Below are positions 11,641-22,447 of a stretch of DNA of 64,000 bases, piece after piece. Position 1 is the first letter of the stretch, and the number at the start of each line of letters is the position of its first letter. This DNA comes from Lolium rigidum (lineage: Eukaryota; Streptophyta; Magnoliopsida; Poales; Poaceae): the NCBI RefSeq assembly GCF_022539505.1, contig NC_061510.1:223098043-223162042 (forward strand). Reading direction: 5' to 3'. Made by a program: the position numbers and the translations under genes. The notes under the pieces were generated by a model that was not told where the DNA came from, did no database searches, and was given only the letters and a program-made list of their open reading frames with translations.

Positions 11641-12370
11641 CCCGTATATCAGTTTAAAAATGATTGTATGGATTCATAAAAAACAAGTGCAAGCATGGTT
11701 TTGGTATGGATTTAGAAAAGCACAAGTGCAAGCATGGTTCAAAGTTGAGAAATCCACAAGTCACCTATTGTAGCAACTTGAACTGCCTCTGATTAACGGT
11801 CTTCTTGTTGTTATGTGTCGCCCTAAAGATGTCACTTGCAGAAATCTCTCCGCCATTGTGTTTCTCCCAATGAAATGTTGGTAAGCAAGAATCAAAACAC
11901 AAGCATATGGAGACACAAGAGTTAAATGCCTAGAATAGGTGAAAAGTGTTTTGTGGTGGTTGTGCATGTCCTAGATATGTGGAAAATAGATATGCGGGAA
12001 CGTTTTGAGCTTCCATAACAACACCCTTTATTGAAAAAATATGTACATGCCCCTGTGTAGCTCTGATGTGCTTGAATAGTTGAATTATAGTTTTGAACAT
12101 TTATTAGAAAGTGATAATTATTCCCTATGGGCAAACATTCATCATGAAATGGTATTTTGAACAATTTGCTCAGAATAAAAAACAATCCACATATATTATT
12201 GATAATTCTATTTTTTCAGGTTTCACTGTCATATAGATAAACAAATATGCTCTTATTATTACACATATCTCTCAAACACAAAAGCTGCCAACTTACATTG
12301 TTAGCTACAAAAGGAACCGAAATCCCAGATGAGGATATTCTTTACTACTTTCAACGCATCTTCTTATTTT
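11641..12370. other. Intergenic downstream of gene 2
   Basis: AT-rich and without a credible gene. A short direct repeat (ACAAGTGCAAGCATGGTT) occurs near 11683 and 11722. The last 150 bp would include the 3' UTR of the F-box/FBD gene on the minus strand. Confidence 0.35.
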
Positions 12371-12374
12371 CACT

Positions 12375-14027
12375 TCACCTCTTGAGTGGCAAGACTTTCA
12401 ACGTTGTGTTTCTTTTGTGACATGATGAGTTAGCGATCCACCTCTCAACCTTGCGATTCGCATGGTCGTTCATCCAGTTGTTGCCATCATCGATGCGCAT
12501 TTCTTCTAGAGCCACCCCATTTTCAGCAAAGAATCTGATGAGCTTCATTCCAAAGCAGTTGGTCTTCTCCGGCCAGAACCGCAAGCTGACACGTCTTAAA
12601 CTATCTTGCAGGCACGGAAACGACCGCCCGCTCAGAGCAGGAATATCGGCAGCCTCATCGTAGTTATCAGCATCGTCGTGGCCACAATCAGCTTTCAGAG
12701 AAACGACCCGCTCCAAATCCAATCTGCGGCGCAGGAAATGCTGGATGGAGTTGTGGAGATCATCTCGGGATTTTCTTTGCAAGAATTCGCGCACGTGCCG
12801 AGGGTGCTTGTCAGAATCGTTCTTGGTGGTGCTCAGGTTTATGTGGAGGTCGCGAACCACGGGGCAGCAGCGGAGCAGGTTGGCGATCGCCACTGCAGCG
12901 GTCTTGCCCTTGGGCCTGTGCACTCCTCCGAGCTCGAGGCGCTCGAGGTTACGGAACGGGCGGAGAAGCTCGGCCCGCTCCGCCGCATCGACAACGGCAA
13001 TGTACTCGAGTTGTTGTACCAACAGCTTCAACTCCTTGGCGCTGCGGAAGTTGTGAAGGAATTTCCAGAGGAGCACGCGGTCGCGGCATGGATCCTCGCC
13101 ATAATCGGAGATGAAATACAGGTCCACGCGACTCAGATCTGGCGGCGGCTGTGGGCTCAGCGAGAGCCGCCGGAGAAGCCCCGTGTACTTGAAGCGCCGC
13201 AGCCTCGGCGCATCGATCTCCAGCTCGCATTCCCCCTCTGTCCAGCCGCATTTGTCCAGTACGAGCCATGTGGCGGCCGGGCAGTGGAGCCGGACCACTG
13301 TGGCTTCTTCCTTTCCGTCATAGCTGTCTAGATAGACGGATTGGAGGTGAACCGCGTGGAGCGCCGGCGCGGACAAGATGACGCTCTGCAGATGCTCGAG
13401 AGAGACGTAGCAGTTGTCCATCCGTAGAGACGCCAGGCACGGGAACTTAACGGCCGCCGGCAGCGTGAATATTTTGCAGCTGGTGAGCTCCAGCACGCGG
13501 AGGGTCTTGGATGGGATAGAACCGAGCTTGATCTCGTAAACCCCAGTTCGATGCGATGTTTCCTCTTGGTCGAAGGACCCATTGTTGTAGTCCATGGCGA
13601 TCTGGAGCTCCTCCACGCGTCGCACCTTCGGGTGGGAGAGCACGTCTGCGACCACATCGATGGTGTTCGTCCAACGCCCATCAGAGCGGAGGTGTACAAA
13701 GTTGCGGATCGTGCCGTCTGCGCGGGCCTGCAAGCGTACGGAGAGCCTCGTGACGTGGTCGTCGGCCGCGTGGAGAGCCGCCTTGGCGCCCGAGACGAAG
13801 GCGTCGCGATGGGATAGGAAGCGGCGGGTTTGCTGCTCGCTGTTGTAGCTGCAGCGGTAGCGGCCGTCGTCCTCCAGGGCGCGTGCCTCGAGGTTGACGG
13901 CGTCCGAGGAGCGCCAGACCGAGCGGAACCGTCGCGAGAGCGCCCCGGTGGACGCGGCCTCCTTGAAGGGGGCGAAGTGGAAGACGCGCCGGATGAGGTC
14001 GTCGGGGAGCTCCGAGAGGCGGTCCAT
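12375..14027 (-). CDS. F-box/FBD/LRR protein (gene 2)
   Basis: Intact single-exon ORF of 550 aa. The F-box is at residues 1-45 (DRLSELPDDLIRRVFHF, then GALSRRFRSVW). An LRR region spans about 120-400, with segments such as VRRVEELQIAM, LRVLELTSCKIFTLP, FPCLASLRMDNCYV and FRNLERLELGGV. An FBD domain follows from about 460 (SLRRVSLRFWPEKTNCFGMKL, then VALEEMRIDDGN). The length is normal for grass F-box/FBD proteins. The expected role is substrate recognition within an SCF ubiquitin ligase. It is not closely similar to genes 1 and 3, which share a different F-box sequence and an acidic linker. The ATG at 14027 places the F-box directly at the N-terminus, as is usual in the family. Confidence 0.9.
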   Translation of the reverse strand: MDRLSELPDDLIRRVFHFAPFKEAASTGALSRRFRSVWRSSDAVNLEARALEDDGRYRCSYNSEQQTRRFLSHRDAFVSGAKAALHAADDHVTRLSVRLQARADGTIRNFVHLRSDGRWTNTIDVVADVLSHPKVRRVEELQIAMDYNNGSFDQEETSHRTGVYEIKLGSIPSKTLRVLELTSCKIFTLPAAVKFPCLASLRMDNCYVSLEHLQSVILSAPALHAVHLQSVYLDSYDGKEEATVVRLHCPAATWLVLDKCGWTEGECELEIDAPRLRRFKYTGLLRRLSLSPQPPPDLSRVDLYFISDYGEDPCRDRVLLWKFLHNFRSAKELKLLVQQLEYIAVVDAAERAELLRPFRNLERLELGGVHRPKGKTAAVAIANLLRCCPVVRDLHINLSTTKNDSDKHPRHVREFLQRKSRDDLHNSIQHFLRRRLDLERVVSLKADCGHDDADNYDEAADIPALSGRSFPCLQDSLRRVSLRFWPEKTNCFGMKLIRFFAENGVALEEMRIDDGNNWMNDHANRKVERWIANSSCHKRNTTLKVLPLKR

Positions 14028-14230
14028 CGTAGACGTCGGCGGCGCAAAGCTGCGTTGCGAACAGATCTCAATGGGATTGGAACTTGCAGGGTCCTCGAGG
14101 AGATCGGTTTGGAACTTTGAACTAGACTAGAACAAGTCTAATAAGCCGGCGCAGGGCCTGGTCTCTACTCGCTCGCTTGATTGGGCCTTCGTTTCTAGGT
14201 CAGGCCCAAATGATCAGAAAAAAAAAGGAA
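14028..14230 (-). promoter_or_regulatory. Putative promoter of gene 2
   Basis: Two inverted site II-type elements, TTGGGCC (14181-14187) and GGCCCAA (14203-14209), lie about 160-180 bp upstream of the ATG. TGGGCC/GGCCCA motifs are known TCP-binding promoter elements of broadly expressed plant genes. No clear TATA box is visible. Function is inferred only from motif and position. Confidence 0.4.
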
Positions 14231-15440
14231 AGCTTCGCAAAAGAACGATGTGCGCGCTGTCCGTTAGAAAGTCCTAGCCGTCTCTACTTCAGCCTCCTTC
14301 ATAGATCGCCCCACCCTCTCTTTCAATAGGTTTGGTCAGCGTCGGGCGGAGTGAGAAACCCGATCTATGCGTGTAGTTTTTAATAAAAGTCCGTTTTCAG
14401 TAGTTTATGTTAGTTCTTTGATAGCCATTTTCTTGCTGGTTTCCCCTCAATGAAGATGTCATTTTTAAGTGATTTTTGGTTTTTTTGTTCGACAACGAGA
14501 ACTCCTTCCCAGCTTCAATGGTGGTGTGAAAGATTACAATTATCTAGATATGAGCGTTCAGATCTTGTTTCGCCAAATCGATTTGGATCTTTTCACATGG
14601 TTGCCATGAGAAAGATTATCCTCATAGTTTTTGTCCTGGCTGCTACATCCTCGACAATGGTGATTCGTACTCTTGGCTCTCCAGCGACGTCGACAAGGTT
14701 GGTCTATTTTATTCCCTGACATACTGGTGTTAGTACTCTTGCCGACGTTGTGACTACTTCAATGGTTGTGCGTGTGCACGCAACCTTGGCGTTGCAGCTC
14801 AAATTCAAAATTTTGGGAGAACTTTTGTTGGTATTTACAGATCTATGTTCTGTTATCTATCTTTGGCTGCCTTCAGTAAAGGACAAGGTTGTGTCTTGGG
14901 AGAAGAAAGAGTTTGAAGATCTCGAAGATTTGCTAGTATTTTTTGGACTTCATATTGTAATCATTGGAGACAGCTCATGTATCTCTTCTATGTACTATTT
15001 ATTATTATGAATACTTGTGGTATTGATTGTAAAAAAATGTGCGTCAAAATTTATGGGAAGGAGAAGCAAGGTGGGATTATGGACGAGAGAGAGAGAGATG
15101 CGGAGGGTGGATATAATCTTAGTTCCTTTTAAAGATATTTATTTTTTCAAAATGAAATATCTTGAGAACCGTTTATTTAAATTACGAACTGTTTTCACTA
15201 TTAAGTGGGTTGACATCTTCAAAACAAGATCTCATGTTGAAAGGTTTTATGAAACTTTTTTTTTGGGAAAATCTAAGGGACATTGCCGCATGGTTCACGA
15301 TCCGGTGCGATGGCTGAGAGATTAGAAAAATCGCATCATCCTCCTATAGGAACGGAAGCAGACCCGTACTGCACTTATCTTGCATCTTTTCGCCCACCCA
15401 GAGCTTTCCTGAACACACAAACAAACCTCACCTAATCCCA
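14231..15440. other. Intergenic, nothing recognised
   Basis: Mixed AT-rich sequence with a GA-rich patch (GAGAGAGAGAGA near 15086). One plus-strand ORF at 14750-15010 (86 codons) has no recognisable motif. No LTR, TIR or gene family is identified. It has the look of an old transposon relic, but I cannot assign it. Confidence 0.3.
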
Positions 15441-15447
15441 TGACCAC

Positions 15448-15790
15448 GCATGTGGAGAGAAGCGCGCGAGGCCACTGCTGAGCACTGCCGCGGGGAGTCA
15501 GCCGCCAAGCACCGCCTCCGAGCACCACCGTGGGGAGACGGCCACCGAGCACGATCGCGGGGAGGCTGCCCCGAAGAACCACGCCGATCACCACCGCAAG
15601 GAGGCCGCCGCTAAGCACCGCTTTGGGGAGGTGAAAAAACGATGCGTCAGAGACTCGCGAGGAGGATGTTGTCGCCATCCCAATGGAGGTGGAGGAACAC
15701 TACCGCTGCGCGTGGGAGCTCCACATTGAGAGCCCATGGAGACACTCCCGCAAGGAGAAGATGCCCATTGGCCTCTCTGGTCTCTCCATC
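15448..15790 (+). pseudogene. Repeat-coding gene fragment
   Basis: A GC-rich plus-strand coding remnant with about five degenerate 27-bp units. Each encodes a nonamer like EAAAKHRFG (EATAEHCRG, ESAAKHRLR, ETATEHDRG, EAAAKHRFG), with at least two frame breaks. It is followed by a non-repetitive stretch (MEVEEHYRCAWELHIESPW). It ends exactly where the LTR at 15791 begins, so the LTR truncates it. Such charged repeats occur in transposon-associated grass ORFs. The parent family is not identified. Confidence 0.4.
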
Positions 15791-17132
15791 TCTGATACGT
15801 CTCAAACGTATCTATAATTTTTTATGCTCCATGATTGTTTTACACCAATTTATATATGTTTTGCTCATGCTTCGTTGCACTTTTATACATTTTCCGGCAC
15901 TAACCTATTAACAAGATACCACAGTGTCAGTTCCATGTTTTCTGCTGTTTTTTATTTCAGAAAAGTTGTACAGGAAATATTCTCGGAATTGAACGAAACA
16001 AAAGCCGAAGTTAATATTTTTCTGTAACGAAGACAGAGTCCAGAGGGGAGTCCAAGGGGGGCAGCAGGACGGCCACGCGCCTAGGCGTGGTGTGGGCCAC
16101 CCTGGCCTTCAGCGACATCGCCCCTCCGCCTATTTAATCAAGATCTCGGGAAAACCCTGAAGATCCGAGCCTCCATCCACGAAAAGTTCCATCGCGGCCG
16201 CCATTGCAGAACCCATCTCGGGAGGGTTCTGAAGCTCTCCCCACCTCCCTGCCGGAGGGGAAAATCACCGCCGGAGGCATCTACATCGCCATGCCCGCCT
16301 CTGAAGTGATGCGTGAGTAGTTCATCCCTGGACTATGGGTCCATAGCAGTAGCTAGATGGTTGTCTTCTCCAATTTGTGCCTCATGTTTAGATCTTGTGA
16401 GCTACCCTACATGATCAAGATTATCCTTATGTAATGCTACATGTTATGTTTGTTGGGATTCGATGAATATTGTATACTATGTTGAGGTCGATTATAAATT
16501 CATGTCATATGTTATTTGTGATCTTGCATGCTCTCCATTGCTAGTAGATACTCTGGCCAAGTAGATGCATGTGACTCCAAGAGGGGGTATTTATGCTCGA
16601 TAGTAGGTTCATGCCTCTAGTTTTCTGGGAGAGTGACAATAACTTCTAATATTGTAGATGTGTTGTTGCTACTACGGAGAAAACAACAATGTTTTATCCG
16701 AGGGTAATTCTATTGTTTACTTTACACACATTGCTTAATGCGATAATATGTTGCTTGCAACTTAATACTGGAAGGGGTTCAAACGATAACCGAAAGGTGG
16801 ATTATTAGTCATAGACGCAGTTGGATTATGGTCTATATATTATGTTGCAATGCCCAAACGAATCTCATAGTAATCATCTTGTCATGTATGATCGATATTC
16901 TGTTAATTGCCCAGCTGTAATTTGTTCACCCAGCATGTTATTTATCTTTATGGAGAGACACCTCTAGTGAACTGCGGATTTCGGTCCTTTCCTTTACACT
17001 GATAAATTCAACCACTGAAATCATGTTCTGTTTACTTCCTGTAAGCTCTGTTCTCTTTAATTACTGCAAACATCTCCTTCCACTAGATACATTTAATCAT
17101 TTGTGTTCAGTGAAACCGGTGAGATTGGCAAC
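15791..17132 (+). mobile_element. LTR of gypsy-like element A (cut by gap)
   Basis: Starts TGATACGTCTCAAACGTATC and follows the whole length of a Triticeae-type gypsy LTR. Shared landmarks with the other copies in the window are AACCTATTAACAAGAT, GGACTATGGGTCCATAGCAG and GTGACTCCAAGAGGGGGTAT. It stops at the N run while still inside the LTR, at a point matching about 19326 in copy B. Divergence from the 17952-19563 LTR is strong, so the two are unlikely to be the paired LTRs of one insertion. I associate this LTR type with Fatima/Sabrina-like families, but the name is uncertain. Confidence 0.75.
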
Positions 17133-17232
17133 NNNNNNNNNNNNNNNNNNNNNNNNNNNNNNNNNNNNNNNNNNNNNNNNNNNNNNNNNNNNNNNNNNNN
17201 NNNNNNNNNNNNNNNNNNNNNNNNNNNNNNNN
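17133..17232. other. Assembly gap (100 N)
   Basis: A run of exactly 100 N, a conventional placeholder for a gap of unknown size. It replaces the end of LTR A, the primer-binding site and most of an internal region. Confidence 0.97.
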
Positions 17233-17951
17233 ATGCGGCATGGAGGTACCCCATTGTGACACTTGGTTAAAACATGTGTATTGCAATGATCCGGTAGTCC
17301 AAGCTAATTAGGACAAGGTGCGGGCACTATTAGTATACTATGCATGAGGCTTGCAACTTGTAAGATATAATTTACATAACTCATATGCTTTATTACTACC
17401 GTTGACAAGAATTGTTTCATGTTTTCAAAAATAAAAGCTCTAGCACAAATATAGCAGTCGATGCTTTCCTCTTTGAAGGACCATTCTTTTTACTTTTATG
17501 TTGAGTCGGTTCACCTATCTCTCTCCACCTCAAGAAGCAAACACTTGTGTGAGCTGCGCATTGATTCCTACATACTTGCATATTGCACTTGTTATATTAC
17601 TCTATGCTGACAATTATCCATGAGATATACATGTAACAAGTTGAAAGCTAAATCCGCTGAAACTTAATCTTCCTTGTGTTGCTTCAATACCTTTACTTTG
17701 ATTTATTGCTTTATGAGTTAACTCTTATGCAAGACTTATTGATGCTTGTCTTGAAGTACTATTCATGAAAAGTCTTTGCTTTATCTGACTCCCTAGTTTA
17801 CTCATGTCATTACCCATAGTTTTGATCGTCGCATTCATTACATATGTTTACAAATAGTGCGATCAAGGTTATGATGGCATGTCACTTCAGAAATTATCTT
17901 TGTTATCGTTTTACCTGCTCGGGACGAGCATGAACTAAGCTTGGGGATCTA
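17233..17951 (+). mobile_element. Gypsy-like internal region, 3' part
   Basis: Non-coding sequence homologous, in the opposite orientation, to about 34090-34800 and 46940-47650 of the two complete elements. Shared words include GACAAGGTGCGGGCACTAT and GGCATGTCACTTCAGAAATT. It ends with the polypurine-like AAGCTTGGGGATC next to the LTR at 17952. It is the PPT-proximal portion of the element whose 3' LTR follows. Confidence 0.75.
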
Positions 17952-19563
17952 GCATACGTCCTCCGACGTATCGATAATTTCTTATGTTCCATGCCATTAT
18001 TGATGATATCTACATGTTTTATACACACTTTATGTCACATTCGTGCATTTTCTGGAACTAACCTATTAACAAGATGCCGAAGAGCCAGTTGCTGTTTTCT
18101 GCTGTTTTTGGTTTCAGAAATCCTAGTAAACGAAATATTCTCGGAATTGAGACGAAATCAACGCCCAGGGTCCTATTTTGCCACGAAGCTTCCAGAAGAC
18201 CGGAAGAGGAGTCGAAGTGGGGCCACGAGGTGCCGCCACACTAGGGCGGCGCGGCCCAGGCCCTGGCCGCGCCGACCTGTGGTGTGGGGCCCTCGTGTGG
18301 CCCCCCCGTTGCCTGCCCTTCCGCCTACTTAAAGCCTCCGTCGCGAAACCCCCAGTACCGAGAGCCACGATACGGTAAACCTTCCGCAGACGCCGCCGCC
18401 GCCAATCCCATCTCGGGGGATTCAGGAGATCGCCTCCGGCACCCTGCCGGAGAGGGGAATCATCTCCCGGAGGTCTCTTCATCGCCATGATCGCCTCCGG
18501 ATCGATGTGTGAGTAGTTCACCCCTGGACTATGGGTCCATAGCAGTAGCTAGATGGTCGTCTTCTCCCCATTGTGCTATCATGTTAGATCTTGTGAGCTG
18601 CCTATCATGATCAAGATCATCTATTTGTAATCCTTCATGTTGTGTTTGTTGGGATCCGATGAATATTGAATACTATGTCAAGTTGATTATCAATCTATCA
18701 TATATGTTATTTATGTTCTTGCATGCTCTCCGTTGCTAGTAGAGGCTCGGCCAAGTTGATACTTGTGACTCCAAGAGGGGGTATTTATGCTCGATAGTGG
18801 GTTCATGCCTCCATTAAATCCGGGACAGTGACAGAAAGTTCTAAGGTTGTGGATGTGCTTGTTGCCACTAGGGATAAAACATCGATGCTTTGTCTAAGGA
18901 TATTTGTGTTGATTACATTACGCACCATACTTAATGCAATTGTCCGTTGTTTACAATTTAATACCGGAGGGGGTTCGGATGATAACCTCGAAGGTGGACT
19001 TTTTAGGCATAGATGCATGCTCGGATAGCGGTCTATGTACTTTGTCGTAATGCCCTGATTGAATCTCATAGTACTCATCATGATATATGTATGTGCATTG
19101 TTATGCCTTCTTTATTTGTCAATTGCCCAACTGTAATTTGTTCACCCAACATCTCGCTATCTTATGGGAGAGACACCGCTAGTGAACTCGTGGACCCCGG
19201 TCCTATTCTTTACATCTGAAATACAAACTGCTGCAATTGTTCTTTACTGTTCTTCGCAAACAACCATCATCATCCACACTATACATCTAATCCTTTGTTT
19301 ACAGCAAGCCGGTGAGATTGATAACCTCGCTGTTACGTTGGGGCAAAGTTCTGTGATTGTGTTGTGCAGGTTCTACGTTGGCGCCGGAATCCCTGATGTT
19401 GCGCCGCACTACACTCCTCCGCCATCAACCTTCAACGTGCTTCTTGACTCTTACTGGTTCGATAAACCTTGGCTTTCTTACTGAGGGAAACTTGCTGCTG
19501 TACGCATCACACCTTCCACTTGGGGTTGGGGTTCCCAACGGGCGTGTGCTTTACGTGTCATCA
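17952..19563 (+). mobile_element. 3' LTR of gypsy-like element B
   Basis: About 1.6 kb, starting near CATACGTCCTCCGACGTATC (a mutated TGATACGTCTCC end) and ending CGTGTCATCA. It is colinear with the LTRs at 32487-34085 and 37559-39155. The CCTACTTAAAGCC stretch at about 18326 is a TATA-like candidate. The flank after 19563 (GTACC) does not match the flank before 15791 (ATCTC), so no target duplication joins it to LTR A. Confidence 0.78.
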
Positions 19564-19663
19564 GTACCTAATTTATTTCAACTCTGAGAGCTATTTCAAA
19601 TAAGTTGATTTGTGTTGGATACGAGAAAAATGTTTCATGTCTATAGTGATGCAAAAGGAAGCT

Positions 19664-20437
19664 TGTTGAATGGATCGTAGCGAACAAGAGGGGGGTGAAT
19701 GGACGCTACGCAAAGTTTTAGCCTTTTTCAATTTTTAGTGCAACGGAAGTAAAGGTGATAGCTCTGATGCTCAAGGTGATCCTAGTATGATCCTAGACAA
19801 GTGCAACAAGTAAAGGAACCAAACAAGATAGTAAGAGTAAGGAGCGGGACAACCGGAGGGCGCGGAGACGAGGCGAGGTTTGTTTCCCGCAGTTCCTCCC
19901 ACAAAAGGGAGTATGTCTGTGTTGAGGAGGTGCTAGCCTCACACAAGAGGCTAGGCGGCCACACCACGAAGGAAGGCCTCACCTTCTTCCTCGAGAGAGC
20001 TCCACGAAGGGGCTCCCCCTTCTCCACTATGGCACCGGTCGAGGCGGTGATTCCTTCACAAGGTTGGGGCGAGCTCCACAACACAAGGAGGCTCCCAACA
20101 ACCTGTGGGGCTAGCACAACACCAAGCTAGCCTCCATAGGTGCATTTTATAGCGGTACCAGTAGGGTAGTGGTACTACCGCTCCTGGTACCGGTAGTACC
20201 GCTTTGGCTGAAACTGCTTTTTCTTCTTTTCCTCTCCTACCATGTCACCTCATGACACACACGCAAAACCAGAAAACCTAAGAGCTACGCTTCAGTCTTC
20301 CGATCATAATGTGTTCAGCGAGGGCACCGTACACTTGCAAATCTATCAAAGACAATCTTTGTGCATGGTTAAATTCATTCAAGTGTTGTCATCAAACACA
20401 CAAAACACGGGATATGGATCTTGCTCTTTCAATCTCC
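19664..20437 (-). mobile_element. 3' LTR of decayed retroelement
   Basis: On the minus strand a purine tract AAAAAGGGGGAGATTG (about 20436-20451) is followed by TGAAAGAGCAAGATCC. The segment ends ...CATTCAACA near 19664. This PPT-LTR junction is typical of plant LTR elements. The LTR holds a cluster of palindromic GGTAGTACC words at 20150-20210. No matching 5' LTR with the same start was found in the window, although a related GGTAGTACC-rich block lies at 22625-23210. Confidence 0.5.
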
Positions 20438-21058
20438 CCCTTTTTGGTGTTTGAGGACAACACAAGAATTTGCAATAAAGCATAAGATATTACTATAAGG
20501 TTCTTGATTTGCAAAAGTATATGGAGCTCCCCCTAGATGTGTGCCTATTTAGAATATGCATTTGTATACAAATGCACACATCCTAGAGGGACAACTCCCC
20601 CTAGATTCTACAAACCATGCACATATGCTAAGAAGAATATATGACACGAACATATAGCATATGCACAGTATGGAGGCAACACGAGATCATATAAGAAGCT
20701 TTGGGTGAATTTTTCATACCCCTTTGCCTTGAGAAAAACCCAAACTCACAATAAGTTCCTCCATAGCATTGATGTAGCCAATCAAGAGATACATAACGAA
20801 GACCAATATAGGCTACCAACGAATAAGTCTTAATACAAACCGGGGGATCGGGAGATCCACAAATAGAGTAGCAAGCACACATACAAATAAAGTTCCGAAT
20901 AACTAGGGATAGAATATGATGCCAAGGCCGAAAAACCAAAAAGAAGCACCAAGCCCTTGGCATCCCCATGCAAATAGCCGTCCTAATAGATCAATTTCCG
21001 CCCCTTTGGCATCGAAACACCAAAAAGGGAGAAGAAGCATACTAATGTCCCAAGGGGA
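20438..21058 (-). mobile_element. Retroelement internal/untranslated segment
   Basis: Sequence between the acidic end of the gag-like ORF and the PPT on the minus strand. It contains no convincing ORF. CTCCCCCTAGA words recur (20526, 20597). Confidence 0.4.
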
Positions 21059-22447
21059 TCACTCGTCATCATCCTCATCCTCCTCCTCGTCATCCTCCTC
21101 CTCTTCATCTTCATGTTCATCTTGAACATGGCCCTTGCCATGAGATGGTGGAGAGGGACGAACAATGTGCTCGGGGATGGAGTTCTCGGAACTTGACCAA
21201 GTATGCTTGGACTTCCACTCACCGGGAGGTGTGATGTTGTCCTCGGAGCCCTCGGAGACGGGAAGCTGCATGTGCCTCATCATCGCCTTTTGGCGTTGGC
21301 GGATCTTCTTGTTGTCATGGTGGGCTTGGTACATCCTATCTTCGAGGTCCTTCTTTAATCAAAAGGACTTGTTGAGGCGAGCGGTGAGCTTGGCAAATAG
21401 GCCCTTGGTCTTGACGGAGTTGGGCACGAAGTCAGAGTCATCACTATCGGCTTCCTCCTCCTCCTTGTCCTTGGGGGCATTTTTGCCAAATCTTGGAAGA
21501 TCATGATTCTTGACAAGGGGGCTCTTCTCCTTATGGATAGTGATGTTGGGACGGCATTGCTCAAGAAGATCTCCACGGCCCTCTTGATCCCACTTGAGAC
21601 AAATGAGCCTCATGATGTAAGGCGCATATTAAGGGAGCTTGCGAAGAAAGGCACAATCACGCATCTCATGCCATATGTAGTCCATGACGTCCAGTTGCTT
21701 GCCACGGCCCCTCATCTGATCAGTGCGCACAAGAAGGTTCACAAGGAACCCATGCACTTCATCATGGTTGGTGTGCTTGGGGTTGATGGTGCTGCGGTAG
21801 ATGCGGTTCATGATGTCGTAGACGGGAAGGAGGTTGTAAGCACTTCCACACAACATCCTTCCGGTGATGTAGAGGTTGGCCATCTTCTCCTTGGCCATTG
21901 GCTTGGGCTGAAGGTGAATCCGGAAGTAGTTGGTGTCATAGTCGGGAAGATCATATCCAATGCCCCTAGCAAAATCCTCCCACGTGGCCTCCATCACGAA
22001 CTCCCTAGTCATCCACTTTAAAGTGCGGAAGCCACCTTCATCCTCAAGAAACACAACGGTGGCATAGAATTGGCATATCACCTCCTTGGAGTAGTTGTGG
22101 GAGAAGGTCATCAAAGGAGTAAGCCCTTGTTCTTCACATATGTCAAGAGCCTCCCCAAAGTATTCGAGGTTGGAATTGAGCTTGTCCATGCTGATGGAGT
22201 ATTGGGGGCAACAATTGAATTCCTTAGCCCCATAGACCTCATTGAAGATCCTCTCTTGGTCGGCATGATAGAAGAAAGGATTGGGGCATTGACGAGCATT
22301 CCTTGGCAACAAATACGGATTGGCCCCTCGTACTTGCAAGAATTGAGCTTTCTTGAGATCGGTCATAGACTTTTGAGGACCCTGGGCGGTCCTTTTGCCA
22401 GCTGCCGCTGCTGCATCCCTTTGACGCTTGGTAGTCCTTGTTGGCAC
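21059..22447 (-). pseudogene. Gag-like ORF with two in-frame stops
   Basis: One frame runs 463 codons on the minus strand, interrupted by TAA at 21629-21631 and TGA at about 21359-21361. Coding character continues across both stops. The N-terminal part is basic (TTKRQRDAAAAAGKR). The middle contains ARGIGYDLPDYDTNYFRIHL and LVRTDQMRGRGKQLDVMDY. The C-terminus is a long Glu/Asp run encoded by a TCC/TCA-type triplet tract at 21060-21125. It resembles large uncharacterised proteins encoded next to gag in grass LTR elements. No zinc knuckle, protease or RT is visible. The unusual acidic tail matches nothing I recognise. Confidence 0.55.

Noticed and set aside
17023..17259. ORF running through the N gap
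   Set aside because: Its middle is undetermined sequence, so the frame is meaningless.
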